A stretch of DNA of 64,000 nucleotides from Gloeopeniophorella convolvens (GCA_022496205.1 WTXD01000071.1:57228-121227); one strand, 5' to 3'; positions 12,133 to 23,770 are shown, counted from the stretch's first letter. The notes: generated by a model not told the origin, from the sequence alone. Program-made: numbers and translations.

Positions 12133-12933
12133 TCACGAGGAGTTCGAGTAGTGCAGCCAGTCGTCAAAGTTCTTGTACGGGAGCGAGTTGCCGGTCTTGG
12201 TCCAGTCGAGGATCGATTGCCACCAGACGTTCCGCACAACATTGACACTGCGTGAAGTCAGAATCGGCGGCGGCAGGAGGAATAGTAATCAGGACGCACT
12301 CGGGGTACTGGCCCTGGGGCGTGCCGATATTCGACAGCTCGCCGTAGAACCAGTTCACATAGCGGGTCCAGGTAATCGGGCAGCCGGACGACGCGCATGA
12401 GCCAGCGATGTTCGCATACACCTGCGCGCATATCGTGTCAGTACCGCGAGCGCACAAGGAAAGGGGGGGAGGGGCGCACATTGGTGCTGAGGGGAGGCAC
12501 CTGGGTCATGGGCACGTTCTTCATCGCTGGGTTCTGGCACTGCGCGATGGTCACCAAGTTGACAGTCTGCGATATGCGCGACGCCGTGGTGTCAGTCCTG
12601 GCGGCGAACAAAGAGAAAGAGGGAAGGATATGGCACGCACGCCATCGCAGGTTGCGGCTGCCACGCAGCTCGTCTTGTGCCAGATGTACTCGGTCCCGTT
12701 CGAGTCCTTCATACACTGGAAGACCTGCACAAATGGTTAGCCATGCGGTGCAGGCAGGGGGCGCAGTGAGCACGCACCAGGTTCTTGCACGCCCCGCTGT
12801 AGCCTCCGCGGTAGGTCCCGGCGTACTTCAGCGCCGCAACGCAGTCACCAGGGGTCGGCGGGAAGGGCGCGACACTCGCGGCGGATGCGGCGAGCGGGAG
12901 CACGGCGGCAAGCAGGAGAGTGGCGAACTTCAT
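12133..12933 (-). CDS. Secreted eight-cysteine protein, tandem copy 1
   Basis: Minus-strand exons 12778-12933, 12641-12724, 12480-12566, 12300-12421 and 12133-12247 give 187 aa. Residues 1-19 are a signal peptide (MKFATLLLAAVLPLAASAA). The mature protein has eight cysteines (about residues 31, 49, 56, 72, 78, 90, 118 and 123), enough for four disulfides, and conserved words EYIWHKTSC, VNLVTIAQCQNP, NWFYGELSNIG and the end NFDDWLHYSNSS. I recognise the family as one common in polypore secretomes but know no assigned function. Codon phases agree across all five exons, and exon sizes of 84, 87 and 115 nt recur in copies 2 and 3. Introns are 52-74 bp. It looks intact and probably expressed from the TATA box at about 13040. 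Confidence 0.88.
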
Positions 12934-15127
12934 GACGGCAAGTTGTGTACCGATTGAACGTATGAAGAGCGGACGAGAGGAAGACCGACGGTACGCGGGG
13001 GTTGGTGGATGATCAGGACGTCGCGCAGGGTCGTACTACTTATACCCCGACAACGCAAGGTCAGCCCCGTTCCAGTGTGGCTGACGGATGAATCCATAAG
13101 AGTCAGCTGCGAGGCAATTATGCAATCCAGCCGCGTGCAGCCAGCTGCAGCCAGTCGCGCGCAGTTGTCAACCATGGAACCCAGTGGCTGACGGACGAAT
13201 TCATGCCATGGCGGCTGGCCAGACTGCATAGCCGCGGCCGGGACTGCGAGCTGCAGCACCCAGGCGAGTCGGAGACGGCGGCGACTGGCGGTGGAGGCGC
13301 GAGCGAGTGCTCGGTCCGGGCGGCCGTGCAGTTGGCGTGCGTTCGCGTCCTCGGACGCGCGGCCATTTGACAGCTCTCATTTGCGGTTGCAGCCTGCTCA
13401 CTTGTCCGTGGGAGCACAGTGGAGGTTCAGAGTTGGCCTCAGAGGTGGCCCTGGTAACGGAAGACGTAGCATCGTGCGTCTTGTTTACGGAATCGCCAGG
13501 CCGGTCGTTCGTGACCGGAGGCTGAGGCCCAGGGGGAGGTGTAAGTATGCAGCCCACCACCACTCAGTCTCGGATGGGAGATCGCGCCCCCTTCGTCCCC
13601 AGAGGTGCGGCAGGCGTTTTCGCCGACCCGACGAAGGCGGGCTCACGCATCCAAGAGTGGCCCGTGCTCACGTCCGCGCTAAACTCACCAACGGCAGCGA
13701 CGTCCTGCGGGAAGAAAGAAAAATTGAACCCCGTGCTCGTTGAAATACAGCAGAGCCCTAGAATGCCAAGGCCTCGACGGCCATACTGCCTGTGTAGCAG
13801 AAAACGTATCCAAAGGCGCTGCTGGCATCTCCCACAGCAGCAGTGGAAATTTTTCCGTATGTGCAGAACGATAATTTATAGTGAGCATACGCCTCGATGG
13901 CAGCACTATCCAGAGTCGTCGGGGAGGGGTCGCGCCTGGGCGACAGCGACGGAAAAGCTGCAGGTTGGGAGAAGTACGGAATGGCAAGTCGCCTTTCCGT
14001 AGCGCTCTGATCATGTGCATGATGCATGAAGTCCGACCGGCCCGACCCTCCATTCCAAAGCTCCGGGCGGCGTCCCTCCGTCCCACGTCTCACTGTTTCA
14101 CACCGCGACTTTGTTTCCCGTTCCAAGAACGCCTCAAGAATCATCATCAAGGCTCTTTCAAGACTATGCGACACTCTATTCTAATCGAGTCTGAGCGCGG
14201 TGCACATATGGCGCACGAGTGAAATGTTGCGTGTGGGCCGTCGGTCGCGTGCCATGACCGAGTCTGTCTGCATCCCGGGAGGACTTGCGCTCCGCGGACC
14301 GTGTCTCGCTAGTTCAAGTTCTCCAAGTCCACTGCCGGGCGTTAGTAGTGCCAACAATCAGGTGCAGGTAGACAGGGCAGCACGCCCAAGTTGTCAAAGC
14401 AGAACATGGGACATGCTCGACCTAGTCACCATGCTGAAGTCGGAGCGCGCCTCAGAAATGCAGGACACAGCCTCCGAGGAACACCCGTCGGTTTCGCGTG
14501 GAGTGTCTGCTTCCATAGGTAAGGCGGTGCAGTGTTCAGTGTTGTACTGTACAGCATCGTCTGTATCAGCACATGCACTTAGCATGCAACAGGGGCTTGA
14601 AGAACGCACGCTCGGAGACTGCAGGGAGCCTGTGGTGGATAAGTGGCCAGAATGGCAAGAGCGGCGGGGGTCGCGCGCTCACACAGTTGCATGCGCTGTA
14701 GAATCAGGTGGCGAAAGCACCGAGCCTATGTCCACTGGGACTATGTGCATGTGATAGCCCGCGCGTGCACCAACTGTTCCCATTCTTCAATCGGCTGGTC
14801 CATTTGAACATCTCTGCTGCCTCTGAATTGCGGATGGTGCATGATTCGTCGACGATACATCCCTGGCAGTGGCGTCATACAAGGGTAAAGCAAGCAAGAA
14901 AGCGCAGATTCTGCAATTCACCAGTCACTAGTTGAGTAGCAGTAAGAAGCCGAGGTGGTATATACGGTCCTTGGCAACAAAGACACGAACAGTAGCAACG
15001 GATACTATGTCCGGATCGCGTATGGAGAGGAGGCGAATAGCAGGTGCTGAATAACATCGTAACAACAAGTACTTATACTTCAAAGTCTTCGTAATGTCCT
15101 TAGTCTGGTTGTCCTATGCGGCGAAGC
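12934..15127. other. Spacer of repeat unit 1, no gene called
   Basis: The spacer is conserved with 15919-18030. An open frame at 13547-14002 aligns with one at 16426-17013 over the first 55 codons, but the differences include many second-position changes and the frames then part, so I do not call a gene. Confidence 0.55.
13031..13048 (-). promoter_or_regulatory. Core promoter of tandem copy 1
   Basis: The minus strand reads GGGGTATAAGTAGTACGA about 100 bp upstream of the ATG at 12933. The same GGGGTATAAGTA core precedes copies 2 and 3. Confidence 0.65.
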
Positions 15128-15918
15128 TCACGAGGAGTTCGAGTAGTGCAGCCAATCATCAAAGTTCTTGTACGGGAGCGAGTCGCCTGTCGCGGTCCAA
15201 TCGAGGATCGACTGCCACCAGACATTCTGTACAATATTCACGCTGCATAGAGTCAGAATCGGCGGCGGCACGAGCAACAGTAACGAGAACGTACTCGGGC
15301 CACTGGGTCGTGCCGATATTCGACAGCTCGCCGTAGAACCAGTTGACATAATCGTTCCAGGTAATCGGGCAACCGGACGACGCGCATGAGCCAGCGATGT
15401 TCGCATACACCTGCGCGCATATCATGTCAGTACCGCGAGTGCACAAGGGAAGGAGAGGGGACGCACGTTGGTGCTGAGGTCGGGGATCTGGGTTATGGGC
15501 ACATTCGTCAGCGCCGGGTTCTGGCACTGCGCGATGGTCACCAAATTGACAGTCTGCGATATGCGCGACGCCGCGGTGTCAGTCCTGGAGGTGAAAAAAG
15601 AGAAAGAGGGAGCACGCACGCCGTCGCACGTCGCAGCTGCGACGCAGCTCGTCTTGTGCCAGATGTACTCGGTCCCATTCGAGTCCTTGATACACTGGAA
15701 GACCTGCACATGGGGTCAGCCATGCGACGCAGGCAGGGAGCGCAGTGAGCACGCACCAGGTTCTTGCATGCCTCGCTGTAGCTTCCGTGGTAGATCCCGA
15801 CGTATTTCAGCGCCGCAACGCAGTCACCCTGGGTGGGCGCGCGCGGGAGGAGCGCAACACTCGCAGCGGATGCGGCGAGCGGGAGCACGGCGGCAAGCAG
15901 GAGAGCGGCGAATTTCAT
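15128..15918 (-). CDS. Secreted eight-cysteine protein, tandem copy 2
   Basis: Minus-strand exons 15757-15918, 15620-15703, 15467-15553, 15295-15410 and 15128-15242 give 187 aa. The signal peptide is MKFAALLLAAVLPLAASAA. It is the closest relative of copy 1: the same eight cysteines, EYIWHKTSC, NWFYGELSNIG and the same C-terminal NFDDWLHYSNSS. It differs by a two-codon insertion after the signal peptide and a matching loss near the end of exon 4 (GTTQWP in place of GTPQGQYP). No frame damage is visible. Role unknown; a secreted protein stabilised by disulfides is all the sequence supports. Confidence 0.88.
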
Positions 15919-18030
15919 GACGACAAGCTTTGTACCAGCTGAATGTATGAAGAGCGGACGAGAGGAAGACCGACGGTACGTGGGGGTTGGCGGATAGCCA
16001 GGACACCGCGCGGGATCGTACTACTTATACCCCGCTAACGCGGGGATTGCACCCCGCGCGCCGCGAGGGGTCCGTTCCAGTGTGCATATTGCTCGCTGAT
16101 GGACGAATCCATAACACGACCAGACTGCATAGCCGCAGCCGGGACTGCGAGCTGCAGCGCCCAGCCAAGTCGGGGCCGGCGGCGGAGGCGCGAGCGAGTG
16201 CTCGGTCCGGGCGGCCGTGCAGTCATGCGTTCGCATCTCGGACGCGCGGCCGTTTGACAGCTCTCATTTGCGGTTGCAGCCTGCTCATTTGTCCGTGGGA
16301 GCATGGAGGTTCAGAGTCGGCCTCAGAGGTGGCCCTGGTAACAGAAGACGTAGCACCGTACGTCTTGTTTACGTCGCAAGGCTGATTGTTCGTGACTGGG
16401 GAGGGGAGCCTGAGGACGTGTAAGTATGGAGCCCACCACCACTCAGTCTCGGACGGGAGATCGTGTACCCTTCGTCCCCGGAGGTACAGAGGGCGTTTAC
16501 GCCGACCCGACGAAGGCGGACTCACGCATCCAAGAGTGGCCCGTGCTCACGTCCGCGCTAAACTCACCAACGGCACCGACGTCCTGCGGGAAAAAACACC
16601 ATTCGACCTCGTGCTCGTTGAAACACAGCAGAGCCCTAGAAGCCCTAGAATGCCAAGGCCTCGGCAGTCATATTGCCTGTGTGGCAGAAAATACACCCAA
16701 AGGCGCCGCTGGCGTCTCCCACGGTAGCAAGGGGAATTTCCCGTATGTGCAGAGCGATGATTTACGGTGGGCGTATGCCTCGATGACAGCACCACCCAGA
16801 GTCGTCGGCCGGGGAGGGGTCGCGCGTGGGCGACAGCGATGGAAAAGCTGCAGACTGGGTGAAGCTGGGAGAAGTATGGAAATGGCAAGTCGCTTTCCGT
16901 CCTTGTTCCGTCCCGAGGCTCTGAGGTCCGACCGGCCCGGCTCTCCATCCCAAAAGTTCCTCCGGCGTCCCTCCGACGTCCCACTGTTTCATACCGCAAC
17001 TCCGTTCCCCTAACGTCGAGTTAAGAATTAATTTTCAAGTATACCACACTCCGTGCTAATCGAATCCGAGCGCGGTGTACATGATATGGCGCGCGTCTGA
17101 AATGTTTGCGTGTGGGCCAATGTCGGCCTCGTGCCATCACTGTGCGTCATGACCGGGTCTCTGTCTGCGTCCGGCTTGCGATCCGCAAAACGTGTCTCGC
17201 TGGTTCAAGTTCTCCGAGTCAGCCGCCGCGCGCCAACCGCGTCAGCGAGCGGGTGTAGGTGGACGGGGCAGCGCGCCTTTTCAAAGCAGAACACGGGTCA
17301 TGCTTGACCTGATCACCATGCTGAAGTCAGAGCGCGCCTCAGGAACGCAGGACACGGCCTCCGAGGAAAGCCGGTCGACTTCGCGCGGAGGGCCTGCTTT
17401 CATAGGTCAGGTGGTACAGTGTTCAATGCTGCACTGTACAGCATCGTTTGCACCAGCACCTACGCGACAGAGGCTGGAAGAAGGCATGCTCGGCGGAGAC
17501 TGCAGCAGATAATGAACAAGTGGCCAGGATGGCAAGAGCGGCGGGGACCGCCCGCGCACACAGTTGCATGCATTCTAGAATTAGGGTGGAAAGGGAGGTC
17601 ACGAAGGCACCGAGCCTATGTAGCGACCATGTGCATGTAATAGCCCGCACGTGCATCAGCTGTCTAATCCTGTTCTTCAATCGACTGGTCCTTTTCAACA
17701 TCTCTGCTGCCTCTGGACAGCAAATGGTGCGTGTATCGTTGACGGGCCGTCCCTGTCAGTGGGATCACACAAGGATAAAGCAAGCAAGAAAGCACGTTTC
17801 TGCCCGTCACCGGTCAAGCGGCACTTCCCGCGTAGTAAGAAGCCGAGGTGGTATATACAGTCCTTGGCAACAGAAACAAAAACAATAGCAACGAACACCA
17901 AGTCCGAATCGAAAAAAAAGGAGCGTATAGAGAGGAGACGGCAGGTGCTGATTATAACATCATAGTAATGCCCACTTATATTTCAAAGTCCTCGTAATGT
18001 CCTTAGTCTAGGTGCCCTTTGCGGCGAGAC
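15919..18030. other. Spacer of repeat unit 2, no gene called
   Basis: It is homologous to 12934-15127 throughout. Apart from the promoter near 16020 I see no feature with coding support. Confidence 0.55.
16015..16033 (-). promoter_or_regulatory. Core promoter of tandem copy 2
   Basis: The minus strand reads CGGGGTATAAGTAGTACGAT about 100 bp upstream of the ATG at 15918, matching copy 1. Confidence 0.65.
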
Positions 18031-18819
18031 TCACGAAGAGTTCGAGAAGTGCAGCCAGTCGTCAAAGTTCTTGTACGGAAGCGAGTCGCCCGTCGCGGTC
18101 CAATCGAGGATCGACTGCCACCAGACGTTCTGCACGTCAGTCACGCTGTGCACCAGGCGTCAGTACTCAGCAGCTGCGTGGACGCAGAGAAGGAGACGCA
18201 CTCGGGCCACTGGGTCGTGCCGATCTTTGACAGCTCGCCGTAGAACCAGTTGACGTAGTCGTTCCAGGTAATGTCGCAGCCGGAGGACGCGCAATCGCCG
18301 ACGATGTTCGCGTATATCTGCGAGTGCGCAGCACGTCAGCACTGCGCATGCACAAGGGCGGGTAAGGGGACGCACGTTGGTACTGAGGTCAGGCACCTCG
18401 GTCACGGTCACGTTCGCCAGCGCCGGGTTCTGGCACTGCGCAACGGTCACTAGGTTGACAGTCTGCAGTATGCCATCAGTCCTGTCGAGGAGCAAAAGGT
18501 AGGAGGGAGGCACGCACGCCGTCGCATGTCGCAGCTGCGACGCAGCTCGTCTTGTGCCAGATGTACTCGGTTCCGTTCGAGTCCTTCAAGCACTGGAAGA
18601 CCTGCACACAGGGTCAGTCATGCGGTGCAGACAAGAGGCCCAGCGCGCACGCACCAAGTTCGAGCACGCCTCGCTGAAGCTGTTGTGGTATATTCCGATG
18701 TGCTTGTCTGCCTCAATGCAGTTGAGGGAGATCGGCTGCTGGCGCGGGAGCAACGCGACGCTCGCGGCGGACGTGGCGAGCGGAAGCACGGCGGCGAGCA
18801 TGAGAGTGGCGGCCTTCAT
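18031..18819 (-). CDS. Secreted eight-cysteine protein, tandem copy 3
   Basis: Minus-strand exons 18655-18819, 18518-18601, 18376-18462, 18202-18317 and 18031-18145 give 188 aa. The signal peptide is MKAATLMLAAVLPLATSAA. It is the most divergent of the three: exon 1 reads SLNCIEADKHIGIYHNSFSE, and exon 4 has GCDITWNDYVNWFYGELSKIG. All eight cysteines, exon sizes and intron phases are kept, so purifying selection is likely. The C-terminus is DDWLHFSNSS. It is on the same strand as copies 1 and 2, about 2.9 kb from copy 2. Confidence 0.87.
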
Positions 18820-19789
18820 GATGACAAGTTGTGTACTAGTTGAACGTACTAAGAACGGACGAGACAAGGGACGACGGTGCGTGGCCGAAGAGCGGGGGTG
18901 GGTGGATGATCATGACGCCGTTGCGAGACTGTACTTATACCCCGACCGCGCGGGCATCACACCCCGCGCTACGCAACAAGTCGACACCGCGTATATTGCT
19001 CGCTGATGGCCTGTCCATGGAGGTCCGTGGCTGCAGCGCGCTCGGAGTCAGCGGCGGACCCATAGGCGCGTTGGCGCGCGAGCGCGCGGGGTCGGCCCGG
19101 GCGTCTGCTGCCGCTGTGCCGCGTGGTCATGGGTTCGCGGCCGGTTCGCGTCCGCGCCTGTCCGCGCGGCTGCTTGACGACCTTCATTCGGCTCATTCGC
19201 CCGTGGGAGCGGAGGTGTAGGATTCCGGCGTGGTGCTGGGCGCTGCGGGTCCACCGGCTTCGTAAAGCTGGCCCTGGTAACGGAAGACATAGCGTTGTGC
19301 GTCTAGAGGTTTGTTCAACACGCCGGCCGGTTCGTGACGGGAGGGGTGGCGACCAACATATAGAACTGTCGAACTCACCACCATCACCACTCTGTGGATG
19401 CAAGTACTACCTTTCCTTCCCCGGGCCGCTGCCTGATGGTCAAACTGGTCGCGAGCTTCCGAGTTCTGCAGGGACCTCATGGTCGGAGCGGGCAGAAACT
19501 CCGTTGCAGTGTTCGTTTCGGAGGTCTTGCACAGCACGGAGCTTGATGCATGATGCACAGCTAGAACGGAAGCATGGAGCACTGGGTGCGCATGAGGTGA
19601 GGAGCTGCGCGGATGCCGCGGGCGCACGTAATGAAGCTTTCTCTTTTGAGGACAGGCACAGCACGGGGGGAAGAAATAATCCGGGTTGCAAACGAAAGCA
19701 AAAGTCCATACCGTACAGAGACATCACAACACCCCAAAGCAAAAAGAGAAGAAAATACACACACGAGAGTCAATGACAGCATGGACGGG
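18820..19789. other. Partial third repeat flank
   Basis: About 19260-19350 matches the flank motif GGCCCTGGTAACGGAAGAC of units 1 (13450) and 2 (16330). Similarity fades after about 19.4 kb, so unit 3 is a shorter copy. No gene called. Confidence 0.5.
18931..18944 (-). promoter_or_regulatory. Core promoter of tandem copy 3
   Basis: The minus strand reads CGGGGTATAAGTAC about 115 bp upstream of the ATG at 18819. Confidence 0.6.
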
Positions 19790-21058
19790 TCACTCGATCG
19801 TCAGCAGCGCCACCGCGCGCTGCGCCCTCCTGCTCTCGACGAGCTCGGCAAGTGCCGCGAGCGCGTCGGCGTCGCGCTCGTCGCCCGCGACGCGCTTGTG
19901 GAGGATCGGCGCGCCCGCCGTGTCGACGTTCTGGATGGTATATGTGCCGTAGCGGAGCTCGCACCCGTCGCCGTCGTCGTCCCACTTGACGGCAAGGTCC
20001 GCGAGCGCGGTGAGCGTGCTGCCGAAGCGCGCCCACACGTCCGCCCACAGGCGCGCAGGCGAGCCAAAGCCGACGTGCATCTTGCACGCGAGCAGCTCGA
20101 GCCGCGCGAGATGCGGCGCGTGCCGCACGATGAAGTCCTCGACGTCGCCGCCACGCAGCGCGCTCCGGTCCGTGTAGTCGAAGAAGATGCGCGCAAGCGA
20201 GAGCGACGCGAGCTGCGGAAACTCGAGCGAGTGGAAGTCGAGCTGCGCGGAGCGCGGCCCGCCGGGGTATGTGTTGCAATGCAGGGAGAGCGATGTGAGC
20301 GCGGTGGCAGGGCGAAGCAGGCGTACGTGCGCGGCGTCCGTCCAGAACTCGACGAGGCGGGACTGGTAGAAGGCGGTGTCCATTCCGCCGTGGCAGAGTG
20401 GCTTGAGGTGGAGGTGGCGCAGACGCGCGACGAGCGGCGCAATTCGTGGGTTCGTGTAGAGCTCGTGCGGGAAGGCGAGGAAGTTCTCGAGCGTGAGCGA
20501 GTCGAGCGCCGGGAGGAGACTCAGGTTGCCTGTCACAGCCTTCAGGATGGCCCACTGCCGCCGGAGGTGCTCCGACTCGCGGTGGTTGCGGTTCCAGCGC
20601 CAGCGGTCCTCGTCGAACGTGGGGTAGAATTGTAGGTTAAGGGAGCGCAGCGCGGGTAGGGAGTGCAGGTGGCCAAAGGCGAGCGAGAGTGTCGTCCGCA
20701 CGGCCATGACCTCGGCGCCCTCCTCATCGCACGTCGCTGTGGGATCGCCTTATGAATGAGACGGTTAGGTTGGGCGAGGATAGTAAGGGGGCGCACGGTC
20801 AACGTCGTCTACTTGTGTAGGCTCGGTATACACAATCTCCTCCACGTGTCGGGCGGCACCGCGGAACCTGGGAACCCCAACAAGCGTACAGAACCGCCGC
20901 GCACTGGCCATTGTGGGCAATACTGTAACCGTGCGGAAGACACGAGGCGATAGGATGTCCCTGAATGTCCTGTTCACCTCGCGCAGCTGGAAGAGCTGTG
21001 GGGAGCAGGGCACATTGGACAGGATCTCCTCGAAGAGCTCGACGGGGAAGATGGGCAT
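19790..21058 (-). CDS. F-box protein with leucine-rich C-terminal part
   Basis: Minus-strand exons 20797-21058 and 19790-20736 (intron 20737-20796) give 402 aa. The N-terminus MPIFPVELFEEILSNV followed by LFQLREVNRTFRDILSPRVF is a typical F-box of Agaricomycete proteins, which would bind Skp1 in an SCF ubiquitin ligase. The rest has irregular leucine-rich segments (LPALRSLNLQFYPTF, LPALDSLTLENFLAF, LTSLSLHCN), which usually bind the substrate. Such genes exist in hundreds of copies in these fungi and targets are unknown. GC content is high. The long opposite-strand frame across it (19613-20635) is a shadow. Confidence 0.85.
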
Positions 21059-22282
21059 CGTCGGGTGAGATGGAGCAGAACAAGGGGGTTGATTTGTGTC
21101 AGGTGCGGTATTTAGGGGAAGGTTGAGGACACAAAGGGCGTGTGTCGGACAGGAGACCTTTCGACACGGTCACAGTGCATTGCGAAAGAGACAGCGGAAA
21201 ACGCAGTTGGTCAATTTACCACCCGCAGCGCTGAGGCGATGCCCCTTTGGCCTCTCTCTCTGATACGATCATCACACCGCTGACCACCGACCCCATCCTG
21301 TGCCCTGCGCTGCTCGCTCTATCTAGAGTCCTGTTCACTCTATTTAGAGCTCGTGTCTTACCGGCACAGATGGCATCAGCGATAACGGTGCTTTTCGTCA
21401 AGACACGTCTGTCATGGATCCGGGCACGCGACCACGCTCGCTTGCAAGCACTTTGGCCAGGCGCGCCGGAACTGGGCTGTGGCCGTCTTCCCACCCCGGT
21501 GCTCCGTGCTTCTGATGTCTCGGCAATGCCTCCCAATTTGCTAGGCTGCTCTTGCTCTGCAGTAGCGCGCTGCCGCAGATTATAATACCATGAAACGCCC
21601 GCCTGTCCAGTTGACAGGGGCCTATCCGGACAGGCCCTGACATCACGAAGAACCCGGTCGTCGATGTGACTTTCTGGGGGTTGGCGCCACCGATGTTTTA
21701 CATAGCCCGGAACGCGTCGAAGGAATTACAGCAAGACTCTCATAGTCCCCGGTTAGAGCCCGGTCAATACTCGATGGCGATCACTTGCGCGAAGGATCAC
21801 AGCAAGATGATTGGTGTAACTTTTGAGTTGGCGCACCGCTCAGGAACTGTGCTTTTCGTGGGCTGACGACCATGGTGTAGGAGCTTGATTGGTTTCAGTG
21901 ATACCGCTGGTCTTTAGCAACGCCATTCTCTCTCCATGTGCTTGTAGCCAATCCTTATGCACAACAAGACGTATCGACACCCGAAACCGTTTCCGACATG
22001 GCCAATTGAATACGAATCTTCGTAAATCCATCGGTATCAAACGTAGGAGCTCATCCTAACAATCCACTCTTCCGCATGGCCACGGTCATCATCGCAAGTG
22101 GACCACCCGGAACGAGTCGGTTGGGGAACTCTCGCGGTATCAGGTGGACTACAAAAGAGGGTGTTCACTGTCCATATTTACCACCAACATCCCACTATAC
22201 GCGTCGTCTACGCACACCTCTCCGCGCCACATTCACTGATATCGTGATCAGACAATTCCGTTCAGAGGTCCACTACCCCAGG
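21059..22282. other. Intergenic region
   Basis: It holds the upstream region of the F-box gene on the left and that of the small secreted peptide on the right. Frames present lack coding character. I see no gene. Confidence 0.45.
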
Positions 22283-22594
22283 ATGATGCTCCCGCTTGCC
22301 ACTATCTTCTGTTTCCTTTTGGTCAATTTTGCCGTGGGTGCGCCCTACGCCGAGCCCAAAGCTGCGAACATTTCGCCCCGTGAGGCCGTCTTGAAGTAAG
22401 CCTGGTGAACATTTGGGATCGAAAGAGACGCTCATACCACACCTCTAGGGACGACATCAAGTCAGTGTTCCTCTAGAGGTTCCCTCTGCCGTGTAATCTC
22501 TGACTGTTGCCACTTCAGCCCGGGAAAGAAATTCATGAAGGCAGTCCCTGATAATAAAGCCTTCCAGAGGATCAATGGGATCTTTGAGAAGTGA
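22283..22594 (+). CDS. Small secreted peptide precursor, 66 aa
   Basis: Exons 22283-22395, 22449-22460 and 22519-22594 give 66 aa. The first residues, MMLPLATIFCFLLVNFAVGA, are a strong signal peptide. The mature part is about 46 residues, has no cysteine and is lysine-rich (PGKKFMKAV, AFQRINGIFEK). The middle exon is only 12 nt. Donors GTAAGC and GTCAGT and acceptors CTCTAG and TTCAG are good, and phases agree through both introns (53 and 58 bp), ending at a stop exactly after a plausible C-terminus. I do not recognise the family. It could be a secreted signal or effector-like peptide, which is inference. The start could also be the next ATG, one codon on. Confidence 0.65.
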
Positions 22595-22959
22595 CTTGAA
22601 GGATGTCTGAATAGCACAATAGGCCCTTCGCATGGGGTTGTGCGGTCATCCATCACTCGCCATCCCTATGCATATTACATTATATAGCCATCCATCGTCG
22701 TTGATAACATACTTATTCTACTTGTCCCTCGGACAACATCCCGGCTACTTAGCAACGCTGGCAGTTACAAGGCTTTATTTAATAAGTTACAATAGCTCTG
22801 AAACGTCCACCAATCGCTCGACACTACGAAGTTCTCCAACGGAGGCATGGGCCGACCTCTGCCGCTCATGGCCCAGTTGAATCATTGTGGAGACGCGTAT
22901 TCTGCGAGCGCCAACCTCAGAATCGCGTCATCGGGGCGAGCGGATCGGCGCACCCTAAA
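22595..22959. other. Intergenic region
   Basis: I see nothing with coding support in it. Confidence 0.4.
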
Positions 22960-23770
22960 CTAGGCACCATCCTGGAGCCAGCAGACAACCTCCGTATAGT
23001 CGGTCGCGGTGTCTTGCCACACCCGAGAGCGAGCCCAGGTGAGTAGTCAGCGTCGGAACACCGTTCGTCGCAGTCGAGCCGAGCGCGGACTGCGCCGTGT
23101 TGATCAGGCTAGTAAGGTCGTCCCGGAGTGTCTGTACCTGTACCTGCAGCCCAAGTACTTCGTTCTGGTCCTCTGCACCAGGACGGAGGTGAGTGTAGTC
23201 GCTCAGTCGATGCCGGGCCGTGGTAATTGCGTACCAGAGTAGGCAGTGGCAACCTGGATCAAGTCGGCCCCAGCGAGAAAGCCCTCAGCGACTGCTACGA
23301 CGCCCCAGGGAATCTCGACGATGAGAATGACACAGGGACTCGCAGCGACAAGCGTAGGATATTCCTGAAATTGCATGTGTGAGTTGAGGAAAAGCGGAAG
23401 AAACAGAGGGCAACAACGCACCCAGAGGTTCCTTCTGAGGGTTTTCGGTTTGCTGCGAATCAAACACGGCTCTCTCCTGGTCAGAGTGCGACACACGGTG
23501 GCACAGATGATCCCTCGGTATCAGGCAAAATTTCCATATCGAATGAAAGAAGGAAATACCGGAAGTAGTGATCAGTCACCAGTCAATGCGATATGCCGGT
23601 GCGGGACCCAGTACACACGCAGAACTTACGGCCATTGAACCTGGCAGTTGTTAACAGGTCACGTAAGTTCGCGAAACAGAGCAGAGTTGGATCTACTTCC
23701 CAGAAAACAGCACGTGAGCTACGGGAATTTCTGCAACCACTGAACGGTTGTCGAATCTCTAGCGACTTTG
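22960..23770 (-). pseudogene. Decayed copy of the secreted hairpin-helical protein
   Basis: On the minus strand, short blocks match the intact gene at 31653-33357 in the same order: a STTVQ-like piece near 23755, AVAEGF...ATAYS near 23230-23290, and LRDDLTSLINTAQSALGSTAT near 23060-23150, followed by a WLQDGA word near 22975 that is in another frame. Blocks are separated by stops and frame changes, and no start or signal peptide is visible. I read it as an old pseudogene. It lies just downstream of the DUF6535 gene at 24184. Confidence 0.65.

Larger units (their letters stand above)
12133..15110. repeat. Segmental repeat unit 1
   Basis: The unit has the gene, its promoter and about 2 kb of upstream DNA. 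Matches to unit 2 include 13320-13500 with 16210-16390, 13550-13700 with 16430-16590, 14280-14760 with 17150-17640 and 14780-15100 with 17650-18000. Divergence is by many substitutions and small indels, so the duplication is not recent. Confidence 0.8.
15128..18015. repeat. Segmental repeat unit 2
   Basis: Same content and order as unit 1. A 9-bp internal duplication (AGCCCTAGA twice, about 16632-16650) occurs here but not at the matching place in unit 1 near 13755. Confidence 0.8.
18031..19400. repeat. Segmental repeat unit 3 (partial)
   Basis: Gene copy 3 plus its promoter and a fading upstream flank; the outer 1.5 kb seen in units 1 and 2 is absent. Confidence 0.6.

Noticed and set aside
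13547..17013. Paired plus-strand frames in the two repeat spacers as a duplicated gene
   Set aside because: They align for about 55 codons only, with changes at all codon positions, and then differ in frame.
19613..20635. 340-codon plus-strand frame
   Set aside because: Shadow of the F-box gene; composition is Arg/Ala/Val-rich as expected for an antisense frame.
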